A DNA stretch of 9,307 bases from an uncultured Actinomycetes bacterium (GCA_937860175.1 CALMBJ010000264.1:1-9307), one strand, 5' to 3'. Shown: positions 1-6,291, counted from the stretch's first letter. Notes: generated from the sequence alone by a model not told the origin. Numbers and translations: made by a program.

Positions 1-353
1 GTGATATCTACAAAACGAACCTCTAAACGGCCTGAAGCGTGATGTTGATTGAGCAGACCCATAGTTCCGCTGTATCCCTGATTTGATGCAACAACTGGGG
101 CACCGATTGGCAGAATTGAAAAGACCGCACTGATGGCAGCCATGCCAGATGAGAATGAAAGAGTTTGTCCGCCCTCTAACTCTGAGATCGCAGCTTCAAG
201 TGCGCTCCAACTTTCATTTCCGTATCGTCCATAACCAACAGGACCACCTGCGTGATAAGTAGAGGAAAAAACAATTGGAGGATTCAAGGAAGCATCAGGT
301 GCAGCATCAGGACGGCCTGCGGTGATCGCTGATGTTTCGGGATGAAAAGTCAT
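1..353 (-). CDS. Cys/Met metabolism PLP-dependent enzyme (cystathionine gamma-synthase / gamma-lyase type), N-terminal part
   Basis: Translating the minus strand from the ATG at 351-353 gives about 117 residues open to the window edge, so roughly the first third of the protein is present. It begins MTFHPETSAITAGRPD and carries the landmarks of the trans-sulfuration family of fold-type I PLP enzymes: an early NPPIVFSSTY segment, a GYGRYGN stretch matching the usual YxRxGNPT site, then LEAAISELEGG, SFSSGMAAIS (phosphate-binding loop) and NQGYSGT (the Tyr that usually stacks on PLP). The catalytic lysine lies beyond the edge. Family members make or break C-S bonds in cystathionine, homocysteine or methionine; which one cannot be decided here. 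It starts 9 bases after the stop of the FAD oxidoreductase gene and is probably the fourth gene of that operon. No strong ribosome binding site precedes it, which fits translation coupled to the upstream gene. Confidence 0.88.
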   Translation of the reverse strand, partial: MTFHPETSAITAGRPDAAPDASLNPPIVFSSTYHAGGPVGYGRYGNESWSALEAAISELEGGQTLSFSSGMAAISAVFSILPIGAPVVASNQGYSGTMGLLNQHHASGRLEVRFVDI

Positions 354-362
354 GGTTGAAGT

Positions 363-1871
363 CTAATTGTTAGAAAGGATAGCCATGGCCGCATTATGGC
401 CAGGAATTCCACTAACTCCCCCGCCTCGAGCAGCTCCTGCTCCACAGATGAAGATACGCGGGTCATCGGTTTCTACTCCCCACGAAGGCTCAGTTCCATC
501 TTCTCGGAAAGGCATCGATAAATCATTGTGAAAGATATTGCCTCGTGGAAGGGCGATTGCTTCTTCAATATCAAGTGGAGTCTTTACTTCAATCGCAGCG
601 ATCACATCTTCAATGGGCTCTGCCAAGTAATCATTGAGAGAGGATAAAGCAGATTTTAGGGCGGCATCTCGAGCCACATCATTGTCTCCATCAAACAATG
701 AAGCAGGCGTATGGATTCCAAACAGTGTCAGGGTTTGATAGCCCGCATCTTGCAACTCTTGTCCCAAGATGGATGGGTCGGTCAAAGTGTGGCAGTACAT
801 CTCGATTGGCATTTTTTCTGGCATAAGGCCATTTTTTGCATCTTTGTAAACTGATTCAAACTGGTCAAAGCTCTCATTGGCGTGAAAAGTTCCAGCAAAT
901 GCAAGGCGTGGATCAATACCAGATTTCAACTTTGGTAATCGGTTTAGCAAAATATTGATCTTCATCTGTGAACCATCAAGACTTTTTGGAACAGAGGTTC
1001 CGCGTAACTTTGCTAAGACTTCAGGTGCTGCATTTGAAAGAAGGTACTTACCTGTGACAACTTCACCAGTTTGAAGTTCCACATTTACTTGAGCAGATGT
1101 CGAATCGACTTTAATCGCCTTTGAATTCAAGGAAATTTCCACTCCACTTTCTGTTGCAACTCGTACTAGCTCACTAACCAGAGCGCCCATGCCGCCTTTA
1201 GGAACCTTCCACTCTCCTGTTCCATTTCCGATGAGATGGTACAAAAAGCAGATATTTGCTTGAATATCAAAGGCCGAAGCAAAGGTTCCAATTAATGCAT
1301 CTGTCAGAACAACGCCACGCACAATGTCATTACTAAATCGCTGAGTGATTACTTTGCCAATTGGCTCTTCAATTAAGTATTTCCAGATGGGATCTAAATC
1401 GATCTGCTTGCGTAGTTCGCTGCGGGTTTTTAGTGGCTCCAACAAAGTCGGTGCGATTCTTTCCGCAAACTGAGCAACCTCAGCGTAAAAATCCTGCCAA
1501 GCCAGACCCTCTTTGCCTGAAGGATCGAGCTCCATAAATGATTGCTCGGTTTTTGTATCCCATGTTCTAGATACATAGAGACCTTGATTATCGCCATATG
1601 GCGTATAGCTAGAAACTTCACGTGAAATACACTCAAATGCCAAACCTAGATCATTAACAATCTTGTCAGGCAGTAACGCGATCAGGTAGGAATAACGAGA
1701 CAAATTTGCATCGTATTCTGGGAAGGTTCGAACACTTTGTGAAGCACCACCTATTTCAGGGTTAGCCTCAAGAACTCTGACTGTTTTACCTGCGCGAGCT
1801 AAATAGGTAGCTGCGACCAATCCGTTATGGCCGCCACCAATGATGACAACATCGTACTTTTTGCCGATCAT
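363..1871 (-). CDS. PYROXD2-like FAD-dependent oxidoreductase (phytoene-desaturase superfamily, COG1233 type)
   Basis: This 502-residue protein opens with a textbook FAD-binding Rossmann fold: YDVVIIGGGHNGLVAA at residues 6-21, with the acidic ribose-binding Glu35 in VRVLEANPEIGGAS. The GGGHNGL form of the dinucleotide motif is typical of the PYROXD2/COG1233 group rather than of true carotenoid desaturases. Near the C-terminus, ICGAGAARGGGVSGIPGHNA (about residues 474-493) is the second FAD contact of the amine oxidase/phytoene desaturase fold. No signal peptide or membrane helix is apparent, so it should be cytosolic. Length is normal for the group. Its ATG directly abuts the TAA of the C-S lyase gene (zero spacing), implying translational coupling. 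The substrate is unknown; the neighbours suggest a link to sulfur amino acids or amines, but that is inference. A role in carotenoid synthesis is less likely because no other crt-like gene is near. Confidence 0.87.
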   Translation of the reverse strand: MIGKKYDVVIIGGGHNGLVAATYLARAGKTVRVLEANPEIGGASQSVRTFPEYDANLSRYSYLIALLPDKIVNDLGLAFECISREVSSYTPYGDNQGLYVSRTWDTKTEQSFMELDPSGKEGLAWQDFYAEVAQFAERIAPTLLEPLKTRSELRKQIDLDPIWKYLIEEPIGKVITQRFSNDIVRGVVLTDALIGTFASAFDIQANICFLYHLIGNGTGEWKVPKGGMGALVSELVRVATESGVEISLNSKAIKVDSTSAQVNVELQTGEVVTGKYLLSNAAPEVLAKLRGTSVPKSLDGSQMKINILLNRLPKLKSGIDPRLAFAGTFHANESFDQFESVYKDAKNGLMPEKMPIEMYCHTLTDPSILGQELQDAGYQTLTLFGIHTPASLFDGDNDVARDAALKSALSSLNDYLAEPIEDVIAAIEVKTPLDIEEAIALPRGNIFHNDLSMPFREDGTEPSWGVETDDPRIFICGAGAARGGGVSGIPGHNAAMAILSNN

Positions 1872-3035
1872 TTACAGCGACCGGGCTATGCGATCAATGG
1901 CCTCGGTAACGATTTCAGGACTTGTTGCAAAATTTAAGCGCACATACTGCGAACATTGAGGCCCAAAGGTATGTCCGGCATTTAATGCCACTCGTCCTTT
2001 TTCAAGAAGATGTTTCGATGGATCCTCACCTAACTGCAACGCCTCTACATCTAACCAAGCCAGGTATCCGTTGTCAGGAAGGTGGTATCTAACACTTGGA
2101 AGCTTTGCTGCCAAGAGATTTTTAATCAGGTGGCGATTCTCATCTAATTGAGAGACAACATCATCTAACCATTCTCCACCTTCGGAAAATGCCACAGCGG
2201 TTGCAAAAGCGCCCAGTAATGAGGTTCTCCAATGGACAGCCGGAGGCATCTCATTTAAGCGAGCAAAAAGTTTTGCATCCTGGGTAACAATCATTGCGCA
2301 TTTCAAACCTGCAATGTTCCAGCCCTTTGAGGCCGCAGTAACAACAATGCTTACACTTCGCGCCTTTTCACCTAAAGACAAAATCGGAGTAAAGGTACTT
2401 CCCTTATAAGTTAAGGGAGCGTGAAGCTCGTTACTGATAATTAGAACATTGTGTTTTTCTGCTAATTCGACAAATTTAGCAAGCTCTTCCTTTGAATAAA
2501 TCCTGCCTAGTGGGTTGTGAGGGCTGCTCAAGAGATGGACCTTGATGCCAGAGGCGTAGGCTTTTTCGACACCTTCCCAATTAATCTGCCACGGGTTGCC
2601 ATTTTCATCACCGGTGCGCTCAAGTGGAACATCAACCTTGCTCAGCTTTACTTCATTTATCCAGTTATGAAAATTGTGATACACCGGTGAATTAATCAAA
2701 ATCAAATCACCTGGATTTGTAAGTACCCGCAGGATTTCAACAACGGCAACACCGACATCGGTTGCAGGGCGAACTTGGGTTTCATCTAGATCCCAGTGCC
2801 AGCGCTCTTGTGCAAACTTCTTGAAACCAAGACCTAGCTCTGGGATGGCACCCAGATATCCAAGATCAGAGGTTGCAACCAACTCGGCTAATACCGCGCG
2901 AATTGGCTCTGCTACCGGGAAATCCATTTCAGCAACTGGCAAAGGCAGAACATCCTTGGGAAATCCGCGCCATTTTTCACTGCGATGAGTTTGCAGAACT
3001 GAAAGATGTGGAACAGAAACCAGGCGATTGCTCAT
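1872..3035 (-). CDS. MalY/PatB-type PLP-dependent aminotransferase family C-S lyase (putative cystathionine beta-lyase)
   Basis: The 387-residue product is a class I/II aminotransferase-fold protein of the MalY/PatB branch. It starts with HRSEKWRGFPKDVLPLPVAEMDFP (residues 17-40, family form R..KW....DVLPLWVADMDF). SPHNPLGR at 171-178 holds Asn174, equivalent to the PLP-contacting Asn of the HNPTG motif. AASKGWNIAGLKCA at 234-247 holds the presumed Schiff-base Lys237. Members cleave cystathionine or other cysteine S-conjugates to pyruvate, ammonia and a thiol. One oddity stands out: at 201-205 the sequence is SNELH, where the family has DEIH or DEIY, so the Asp that normally pairs with the PLP pyridine nitrogen is Asn202. 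The gene lies 15 bases after the LacI-family regulator and directly abuts the FAD oxidoreductase gene, so all are probably co-transcribed. A true aminotransferase is an alternative. Confidence 0.88.
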   Translation of the reverse strand: MSNRLVSVPHLSVLQTHRSEKWRGFPKDVLPLPVAEMDFPVAEPIRAVLAELVATSDLGYLGAIPELGLGFKKFAQERWHWDLDETQVRPATDVGVAVVEILRVLTNPGDLILINSPVYHNFHNWINEVKLSKVDVPLERTGDENGNPWQINWEGVEKAYASGIKVHLLSSPHNPLGRIYSKEELAKFVELAEKHNVLIISNELHAPLTYKGSTFTPILSLGEKARSVSIVVTAASKGWNIAGLKCAMIVTQDAKLFARLNEMPPAVHWRTSLLGAFATAVAFSEGGEWLDDVVSQLDENRHLIKNLLAAKLPSVRYHLPDNGYLAWLDVEALQLGEDPSKHLLEKGRVALNAGHTFGPQCSQYVRLNFATSPEIVTEAIDRIARSL

Positions 3036-3050
3036 ACCGTTAAGGCTACC

Positions 3051-4070
3051 TCAGAGAAGTTGTTCTTCGGGAGACAGGCGACGGGTTGAGTTTCGAACAA
3101 CGAGCGTTGTGGGCAAAACAAGTGATGGTGGATCAACAACAGGCTTACGCAGCCTCTCCATAATCGACCAGGCTGCCATCTCGCCCATCAATGTGACTGG
3201 CTGTTCAATAGTTGTTAACTCTGAAAACTCCGCCATTTCATGTCCATCAAAGCCAATGATTGAAATGTCATCTGGAGCTTTCAAACCATGACGACGCAGC
3301 GCTTGCATCGCACCAATCGCCATCTCATCTGATTCACAAAAGATTGCAGTTGGGCGATTAGGACGGGCCAAGAGATCATCCATCGCACGCGATGCGGTGT
3401 GCATAGTGAAATCACCATGTATTTCTCGAGATGGCAACCACTCCAAACCATTTTCTGCAAGAACCTGCATAAAGCCTTTGCGCCGATCTTGTGGCACTGA
3501 AAAGTTAAAGGGATCATCTGGGCGACCCGACATCAATCCGATCTTCTTATGGCCTTGATTAACTAGGTGCTGCGTTGCAGTTCTTGCTCCTGCCACATCA
3601 TCAATCTTGATCGAGGCACACTTTTCATGATCCATACCTACTAATGCGATGGGAATACCGAGCGAGAGCATTGAATCAAACTCTTCTTCAGTCGGAGGAA
3701 GTGAGATAACAATTAATGCATCAACACGACCTTTAAGCAGCTGATGCTGAAAGAGACGTTCGCGGCCCTTCATTTGGCTGAAGTTATAGAGAAGTAAATC
3801 CATGCCAGCTTCGCGAAGTGCTTGTTCTGCCCCACTGATTACTTGTGAAAAGTACCAACGTGAAATGTAGGGGGCGACAACACCAACCGAGTTAGTTCGA
3901 CCGCTTGTTGCACCTTGTCGCTCTGTGTTGAGTGGATAGTTCAACTTCTGGGCAGCGGCGATAATCTTGTCGCGGGTTTGTTGGTTCACATGGTGAAGAC
4001 CACGAAGTGCGCGAGAAACGGTTGCGGTGGATACGCCCGCCTCTTCTGCAACCTCTTTGATTCCAGCCAT
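3051..4070 (-). CDS. LacI/GalR-family transcriptional regulator
   Basis: This 339-residue protein has the standard LacI layout. An N-terminal helix-turn-helix (IKEVAEEAGVSTATVSRALRG, residues 4-24) is followed by a short hinge and a periplasmic-binding-protein-like effector domain from about residue 60, with NSVGVVAPYISRWYFSQVISG, VDALIVISLP, a DDVAGARTATQHLVNQGH segment and IIGFDGHEMAEF near the end. The ligand is usually a sugar or nucleobase, but here the downstream genes are PLP and FAD enzymes, so the effector cannot be guessed. The hinge (NYPLNTERQGAT, 44-55) departs from the usual PNxxAxxL pattern, with Ala54 where LacI has its groove-inserting Leu. The start is fixed by a strong ribosome binding site at 4077-4083. 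It heads the minus-strand operon and probably controls it and itself; the repeats at 4096-4125 lie just upstream. Confidence 0.92.
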   Translation of the reverse strand: MAGIKEVAEEAGVSTATVSRALRGLHHVNQQTRDKIIAAAQKLNYPLNTERQGATSGRTNSVGVVAPYISRWYFSQVISGAEQALREAGMDLLLYNFSQMKGRERLFQHQLLKGRVDALIVISLPPTEEEFDSMLSLGIPIALVGMDHEKCASIKIDDVAGARTATQHLVNQGHKKIGLMSGRPDDPFNFSVPQDRRKGFMQVLAENGLEWLPSREIHGDFTMHTASRAMDDLLARPNRPTAIFCESDEMAIGAMQALRRHGLKAPDDISIIGFDGHEMAEFSELTTIEQPVTLMGEMAAWSIMERLRKPVVDPPSLVLPTTLVVRNSTRRLSPEEQLL

Positions 4071-4076
4071 TTCACC

Positions 4077-4083
4077 ACCTCCC
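4077..4083 (-). promoter_or_regulatory. Ribosome binding site of the LacI-family gene
   Basis: Read on the minus strand this is GGGAGGT, with GGAGG ending seven bases before the ATG at 4068-4070. It is among the best Shine-Dalgarno matches in the window and confirms that start. The other genes of this operon have weak sites or none, consistent with translation passing down the message from this entry point. Confidence 0.8.
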
Positions 4084-4095
4084 TAACGCACTTAA

Positions 4096-4125
4096 CTGCA
4101 AACTAATCTGCAAGAAATCCTGCAA
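4096..4125 (-). repeat. Three tandem TTGCAG repeats at 12-base spacing upstream of the LacI-family gene
   Basis: On the plus strand CTGCAA occurs at 4096-4101, 4108-4113 and 4120-4125, exactly 12 bases apart, with unrelated spacers. On the minus strand this reads TTGCAG three times, ending about 25 bases upstream of the regulator's start codon. A fourth CTGCAA sits at 4151-4156 out of register, and a fifth inside the regulator gene at 4046-4051. The position in the short divergent intergenic region suggests a binding array for a transcription factor acting on the LacI operon, the divergent gene or both. LacI proteins normally bind palindromes, so the protein involved may be a different one. 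Confidence 0.45.
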
Positions 4126-4178
4126 CAACTGTAAAAGTACGGCAAAGATGCTGCAATTAGCAATACCAGCCCTGAATC

Positions 4179-4183
4179 AGGAG
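4179..4183 (+). promoter_or_regulatory. Ribosome binding site deciding the start of the DUF4389 gene
   Basis: AGGAG at 4179-4183 lies seven bases before the ATG at 4191, an ideal spacing. The in-frame TTG at 4188 is only four bases away and the ATG at 4197 is thirteen bases away, so 4191 is the preferred start. Confidence 0.65.
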
Positions 4184-4190
4184 TAGATTG

Positions 4191-4790
4191 ATGGGTATGA
4201 GCAATCAAATTGAAACCCAGGTAGATGTATCCCTTACCGAGCGCAATCGCGTTACGGCATTTTTTCGGATCATTCTGGTTGTCCCCGCATTTATCTTTCT
4301 AGCCTCCTTTGCTCCAAACTCCTTCTCTGAAGATAACTTCGGGATCTTTGCCGGCCTGCTTGCCTTGCCGGCTGCATTAGCGATCGTTGTTCGTCAGGTG
4401 TATCCAAGTTATGTCTTAGCTTTCAATGAGGCGCTACTGTCACTTCAGACTCGCCTGGATGCTTACTTGCTCTTGCTCACCGATGAGTACCCATCAATTG
4501 AAGAGAATGATGTTGTAAGCGTGACCTTCCCAGAGGTTGATGCACAGCAGTTAAACCGCTGGTTGCCATTGATCAAATGGTTGCTGGCGCTGCCTTTGTA
4601 CTTAGTAGGAATTGTCTACGTAATTTATGCAGCGATCTTGACACTAATCGGATGGTTTAGCATTTTGTTTACAGGCAATTACCCAGAGTTTTGTGCAGAA
4701 GGCGTTGTCGGAACTATCGCATACTGGAACCGAGTACTTGGATACGCATTTTTGCTTGTTACAGATGAGTACCCAACCTTTTCTTTGTAA
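4191..4790 (+). CDS. DUF4389-type integral membrane protein
   Basis: The 199-residue product is a membrane protein of unknown function that fits the DUF4389 pattern. Its second half contains LNRWLPLIKWLLALPLYLVG, then a long hydrophobic stretch, WFSILFTGNYPEF, and a closing LLVTDEYPTFSL, all landmarks of that family. The N-terminal half looks like a shorter, worn copy of the same unit: TERNRVTAFFRIILVVPAFIFL (residues 16-37), a second helix at about 50-67 and its own LLLLTDEYPS at 93-102. TDEYP therefore occurs at 97-101 and 191-195. I see about four hydrophobic segments (24-41, 50-67, and two within 125-160), and no cleavable signal peptide. It is transcribed away from the LacI-family gene and stops three bases before the end of msrB on the other strand, with no terminator between them. 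Its physiological role is unknown; being divergent from the LacI operon suggests but does not prove shared control. Confidence 0.8.
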   Translation: MGMSNQIETQVDVSLTERNRVTAFFRIILVVPAFIFLASFAPNSFSEDNFGIFAGLLALPAALAIVVRQVYPSYVLAFNEALLSLQTRLDAYLLLLTDEYPSIEENDVVSVTFPEVDAQQLNRWLPLIKWLLALPLYLVGIVYVIYAAILTLIGWFSILFTGNYPEFCAEGVVGTIAYWNRVLGYAFLLVTDEYPTFSL

Positions 4791-4793
4791 GAG

Positions 4794-5207
4794 TTAGCGC
4801 TCCTCAAGAAGTAAGGCAACGGAGTTGATGCACCAACGCTGATCTGTTGGCACCGCATACCCTTCACCCTCAAAAACGTGACCTAGGTGAGAGCCACATG
4901 CTGCGCAGCGAACCTCAGTACGAATACGTGGAGCCAGTGATCGATCCTCTAGCAACTCAACCGCATCATTTGCCGTTGGAGCGTAGAACGATGGCCAGCC
5001 ACAGCCAGAGTGAAACTTAGTTTCGCTTCTAAACAACTCTGCACTGCAAGCCTTGCACTTGTACACACCAATAGTTTCGGTGTCGGTGTATTCACCGGTA
5101 AATGCGGTTTCAGTTGCAGCATCACGAAGTACCGCATATGACAATGGATCTACACGGCTTGCCAGCTCGGCTTCATCAATCTTTACTGGATACTCTTTTT
5201 CGCTCAT
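4794..5207 (-). CDS. msrB: Peptide-methionine (R)-S-oxide reductase MsrB
   Basis: The 137-residue protein reduces the R epimer of methionine sulfoxide in proteins. All family landmarks are present: two zinc-binding CxxC pairs (Cys51/Cys54 and Cys101/Cys104), the substrate-pocket motif FHSGCGWPSF at 65-74, HLGHVFEGEG at 107-116, and RWCINSVAL at 124-132 with catalytic Cys126. Cys69 in SGCGWPSF is the likely resolving cysteine, so regeneration by thioredoxin through a Cys69-Cys126 disulfide is expected. No signal peptide is seen, so it acts in the cytosol. The ATG lies three bases after the msrA stop codon with no convincing ribosome binding site of its own, pointing to coupled translation with msrA. 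RWC replaces the more usual RYC, a conservative change. Confidence 0.96.
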   Translation of the reverse strand: MSEKEYPVKIDEAELASRVDPLSYAVLRDAATETAFTGEYTDTETIGVYKCKACSAELFRSETKFHSGCGWPSFYAPTANDAVELLEDRSLAPRIRTEVRCAACGSHLGHVFEGEGYAVPTDQRWCINSVALLLEER

Positions 5208-5210
5208 GAG

Positions 5211-5732
5211 CTATGCAACCGTTTCTGGGTATGGAATACCCGTGCTTGAATGACAATCGTAACCATTTGGATTCTTCAGTAAATACTTTTGGTGGTACTC
5301 CTCAGCTGGGTAGTACTCGACACCTTCAGCGCTAAGAATTTCGGTGCAAATGGTGTCCATGCCAGCATTGATTAGAGCATCTTGGTACATCTGACAGGAT
5401 GCGAGCGCGACCTGCATCTGTTCATGGGTGGTTGTGTAAATAGCGCTTCGATACTGGGTTCCAATATCTCCACCTTGTTGATTAAGCGATGTTGGATCAT
5501 GCATGGTCCAAAACTCTTGAAGTAAACGCAGATATGAAACCTTGGATGGGTCGAAGATGACCTTCACCATCTCGGCATGCCCTGTTACTCCAGTGCACAC
5601 CTGCTCATAAGAGGGGTTGGGGCGAACTCCGCCCATATAGCCAACACTGGTTTCGATAACGCCATCCATCTGCCAGAAACGACGTTCTGCGCCCCAGAAA
5701 CATCCTGTTGCAAAGTATGCGGTTGAGTTCAT
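5211..5732 (-). CDS. msrA: Peptide-methionine (S)-S-oxide reductase MsrA
   Basis: This 173-residue protein is the S-epimer partner of MsrB. The catalytic motif GCFWGAERRF starts at residue 10 with nucleophile Cys11; it is followed by VGYMGG (30-35), YEQVCTGVTGHAE (42-54), GGDIGTQYRSAIY (87-99) and YYPAEEYHQKYL (140-151), all standard. The C-terminal tail NGYDCHSSTGIPYP (156-169) keeps one candidate resolving cysteine, Cys160; the second one common in longer MsrA proteins is Tyr here, so this is probably a two-cysteine enzyme. It is first in the msrA-msrB unit, divergent from the tRNA-Arg gene. No Shine-Dalgarno is visible before the ATG; CATACT at about 14 to 19 bases upstream could be a -10 box giving a very short leader, as is common in actinobacteria, but this is a guess. 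Confidence 0.96.
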   Translation of the reverse strand: MNSTAYFATGCFWGAERRFWQMDGVIETSVGYMGGVRPNPSYEQVCTGVTGHAEMVKVIFDPSKVSYLRLLQEFWTMHDPTSLNQQGGDIGTQYRSAIYTTTHEQMQVALASCQMYQDALINAGMDTICTEILSAEGVEYYPAEEYHQKYLLKNPNGYDCHSSTGIPYPETVA

Positions 5733-5750
5733 GCGTGAATTGTTGCAGTA

Positions 5751-5778
5751 TGCACAGTTATTCGCACCCGCTGATAAC
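5751..5778 (+). promoter_or_regulatory. Candidate promoter of the tRNA-Arg gene
   Basis: TGCACA (5751-5756) and GATAAC (5773-5778) are 16 bases apart and match the sigma-70 type hexamers at four positions each. The -10 box ends 19 bases before the mature tRNA. The match is weak and is supported mainly by position. Confidence 0.3.
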
Positions 5779-5797
5779 CTTCATGCTGACCCAATGA

Positions 5798-5869
5798 GCC
5801 CCCGTAGCTCAGGGGATAGAGCACTGCCCTCCGGAGGCAGGTGCACAGGTTCGATTCCTGTCGGGGGCA
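5798..5869 (+). tRNA. tRNA-Arg (anticodon CCG)
   Basis: The 72 bases fold into a full cloverleaf. The acceptor stem is GCCCCCG (5798-5804) with CGGGGGC (5862-5868) and discriminator A5869; the D arm is GCTC/GAGC with an eight-base loop containing GG; the anticodon arm is CTGCC/GGCAG around loop CTCCGGA; and the T arm is ACAGG/CCTGT around TTCGATT. The anticodon at 5831-5833 is CCG, reading the Arg codon CGG. The 3' CCA is not encoded (ACT follows), so it must be added after transcription. I found no direct repeat of its 3' end within the window, so there is no sign of an element integrated here. Confidence 0.96.
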
Positions 5870-5918
5870 CTTGAGATAGATCACCCTAATTTTTAAAATT
5901 CATCCTCGTTCATCCTTG

Positions 5919-5924
5919 TATAAC
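5919..5924 (+). promoter_or_regulatory. Possible upstream -10 box for whiB
   Basis: TATAAC matches the -10 consensus at five of six bases, about 100 bases before the whiB start and about 50 after the tRNA. No good -35 box is placed 16 to 18 bases upstream. It may be a second whiB promoter; the dyad at 5956-5971 would then lie in the transcript leader. Confidence 0.3.
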
Positions 5925-5951
5925 TCCCTCACACACGAGAGAATTAACCCC

Positions 5952-5980
5952 TTGCACACACATCTGTGTGTATTTAGAAC
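5952..5980 (+). promoter_or_regulatory. Candidate whiB promoter
   Basis: TTGCAC (5952-5957) and TAGAAC (5975-5980) are separated by exactly 17 bases and match the -35 and -10 consensus at three and four positions. Transcription would begin near 5987, about 35 bases before the start codon. The spacer is almost entirely filled by a perfect dyad, which would place a repressor directly over the polymerase site. Confidence 0.45.
5956..5971 (+). repeat. Perfect inverted repeat upstream of whiB, candidate operator
   Basis: ACACACA (5956-5962), TC, TGTGTGT (5965-5971) form a dyad with seven-base perfect arms. It lies between the candidate -35 and -10 boxes of whiB. A second CACACAC sits at 5930-5936, without a partner arm. 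Mycobacterial whiB1 is known to be controlled by the cAMP receptor protein and by WhiB1 itself, but the arms here run CACA then TGTG, the reverse order of a classical Crp site, so the binding protein is open. Confidence 0.5.
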
Positions 5981-6008
5981 TTACTCTTGAACCGAGTCTT
6001 ACTTCCCT

Positions 6009-6014
6009 AAGGAG
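6009..6014 (+). promoter_or_regulatory. Ribosome binding site deciding the whiB start
   Basis: AAGGAG lies seven bases before the ATG at 6022. The longer open frame back to 5968 would put the start inside the region of the dyad and add 18 residues that no WhiB1-type protein has. Confidence 0.85.
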
Positions 6015-6021
6015 ACATGCG

Positions 6022-6291
6022 ATGGATTGGCGTCATCAATCAGCCTGCCGTGACGAAGACCCTGAGCTTTTCTTTCCGGTAGGAAATACAGGTCCTGCCC
6101 TCACTCAAATCGAAGAGGCCAAGAAGGTCTGCAACCGTTGCATCGTAAAGGAGCCTTGTCTTGCATGGGCTCTTGAGAGCGGTCAGGATGCTGGAGTCTG
6201 GGGCGGATTATCTGAAGATGAACGTCGCGCACTTAAGCGTCGTGCAGCTCGTAACCGCGCTCGCCTAATGGAGCAGCAGAACCAAATCTAA
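6022..6291 (+). CDS. whiB1: WhiB-family iron-sulfur transcriptional regulator, WhiB1/WblE type
   Basis: The 89-residue protein begins MDWRHQSACRDEDPELFFPV, essentially the start of mycobacterial WhiB1 and streptomycete WblE. Four cysteines that bind the [4Fe-4S] cluster are at 9, 37, 40 and 46 (CxxC plus CxxxxxC). GVWGG at 58-62 and the basic tail KRRAARNRARL follow, the latter a DNA-contacting segment. WhiB1 proteins bind the primary sigma factor and lose their cluster on contact with nitric oxide, changing transcription; this one is expected to act alike. The start is set by AAGGAG at 6009-6014. The gene converges on pdtaS and the two stop codons overlap by four bases (6288-6291). The same pair sits side by side in Mycobacterium tuberculosis (Rv3219 and Rv3220c), which strongly supports both calls. 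Confidence 0.95.
   Translation: MDWRHQSACRDEDPELFFPVGNTGPALTQIEEAKKVCNRCIVKEPCLAWALESGQDAGVWGGLSEDERRALKRRAARNRARLMEQQNQI

Noticed and set aside
4788..4796. Terminator between the DUF4389 gene and msrB
   Set aside because: Only three bases separate the two stop codons and I see no hairpin followed by a T run on either strand.
5798..5869. tRNA-Arg as an integration site
   Set aside because: tRNA 3' ends are common attachment sites, but no repeat of this end, integrase or foreign-looking DNA is present in the window.
5956..5971. The whiB dyad as a Crp/FNR site
   Set aside because: A Crp site has TGTGA before TCACA; here ACACA comes before TGTGT, so the half-sites are inverted and the spacing does not fit.
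5968..6021. Extension of whiB upstream to 5968 (18 extra residues)
   Set aside because: The strong AAGGAG site is spaced for the ATG at 6022, WhiB1-type proteins start at MDWRH, and the extension would begin inside the promoter dyad.
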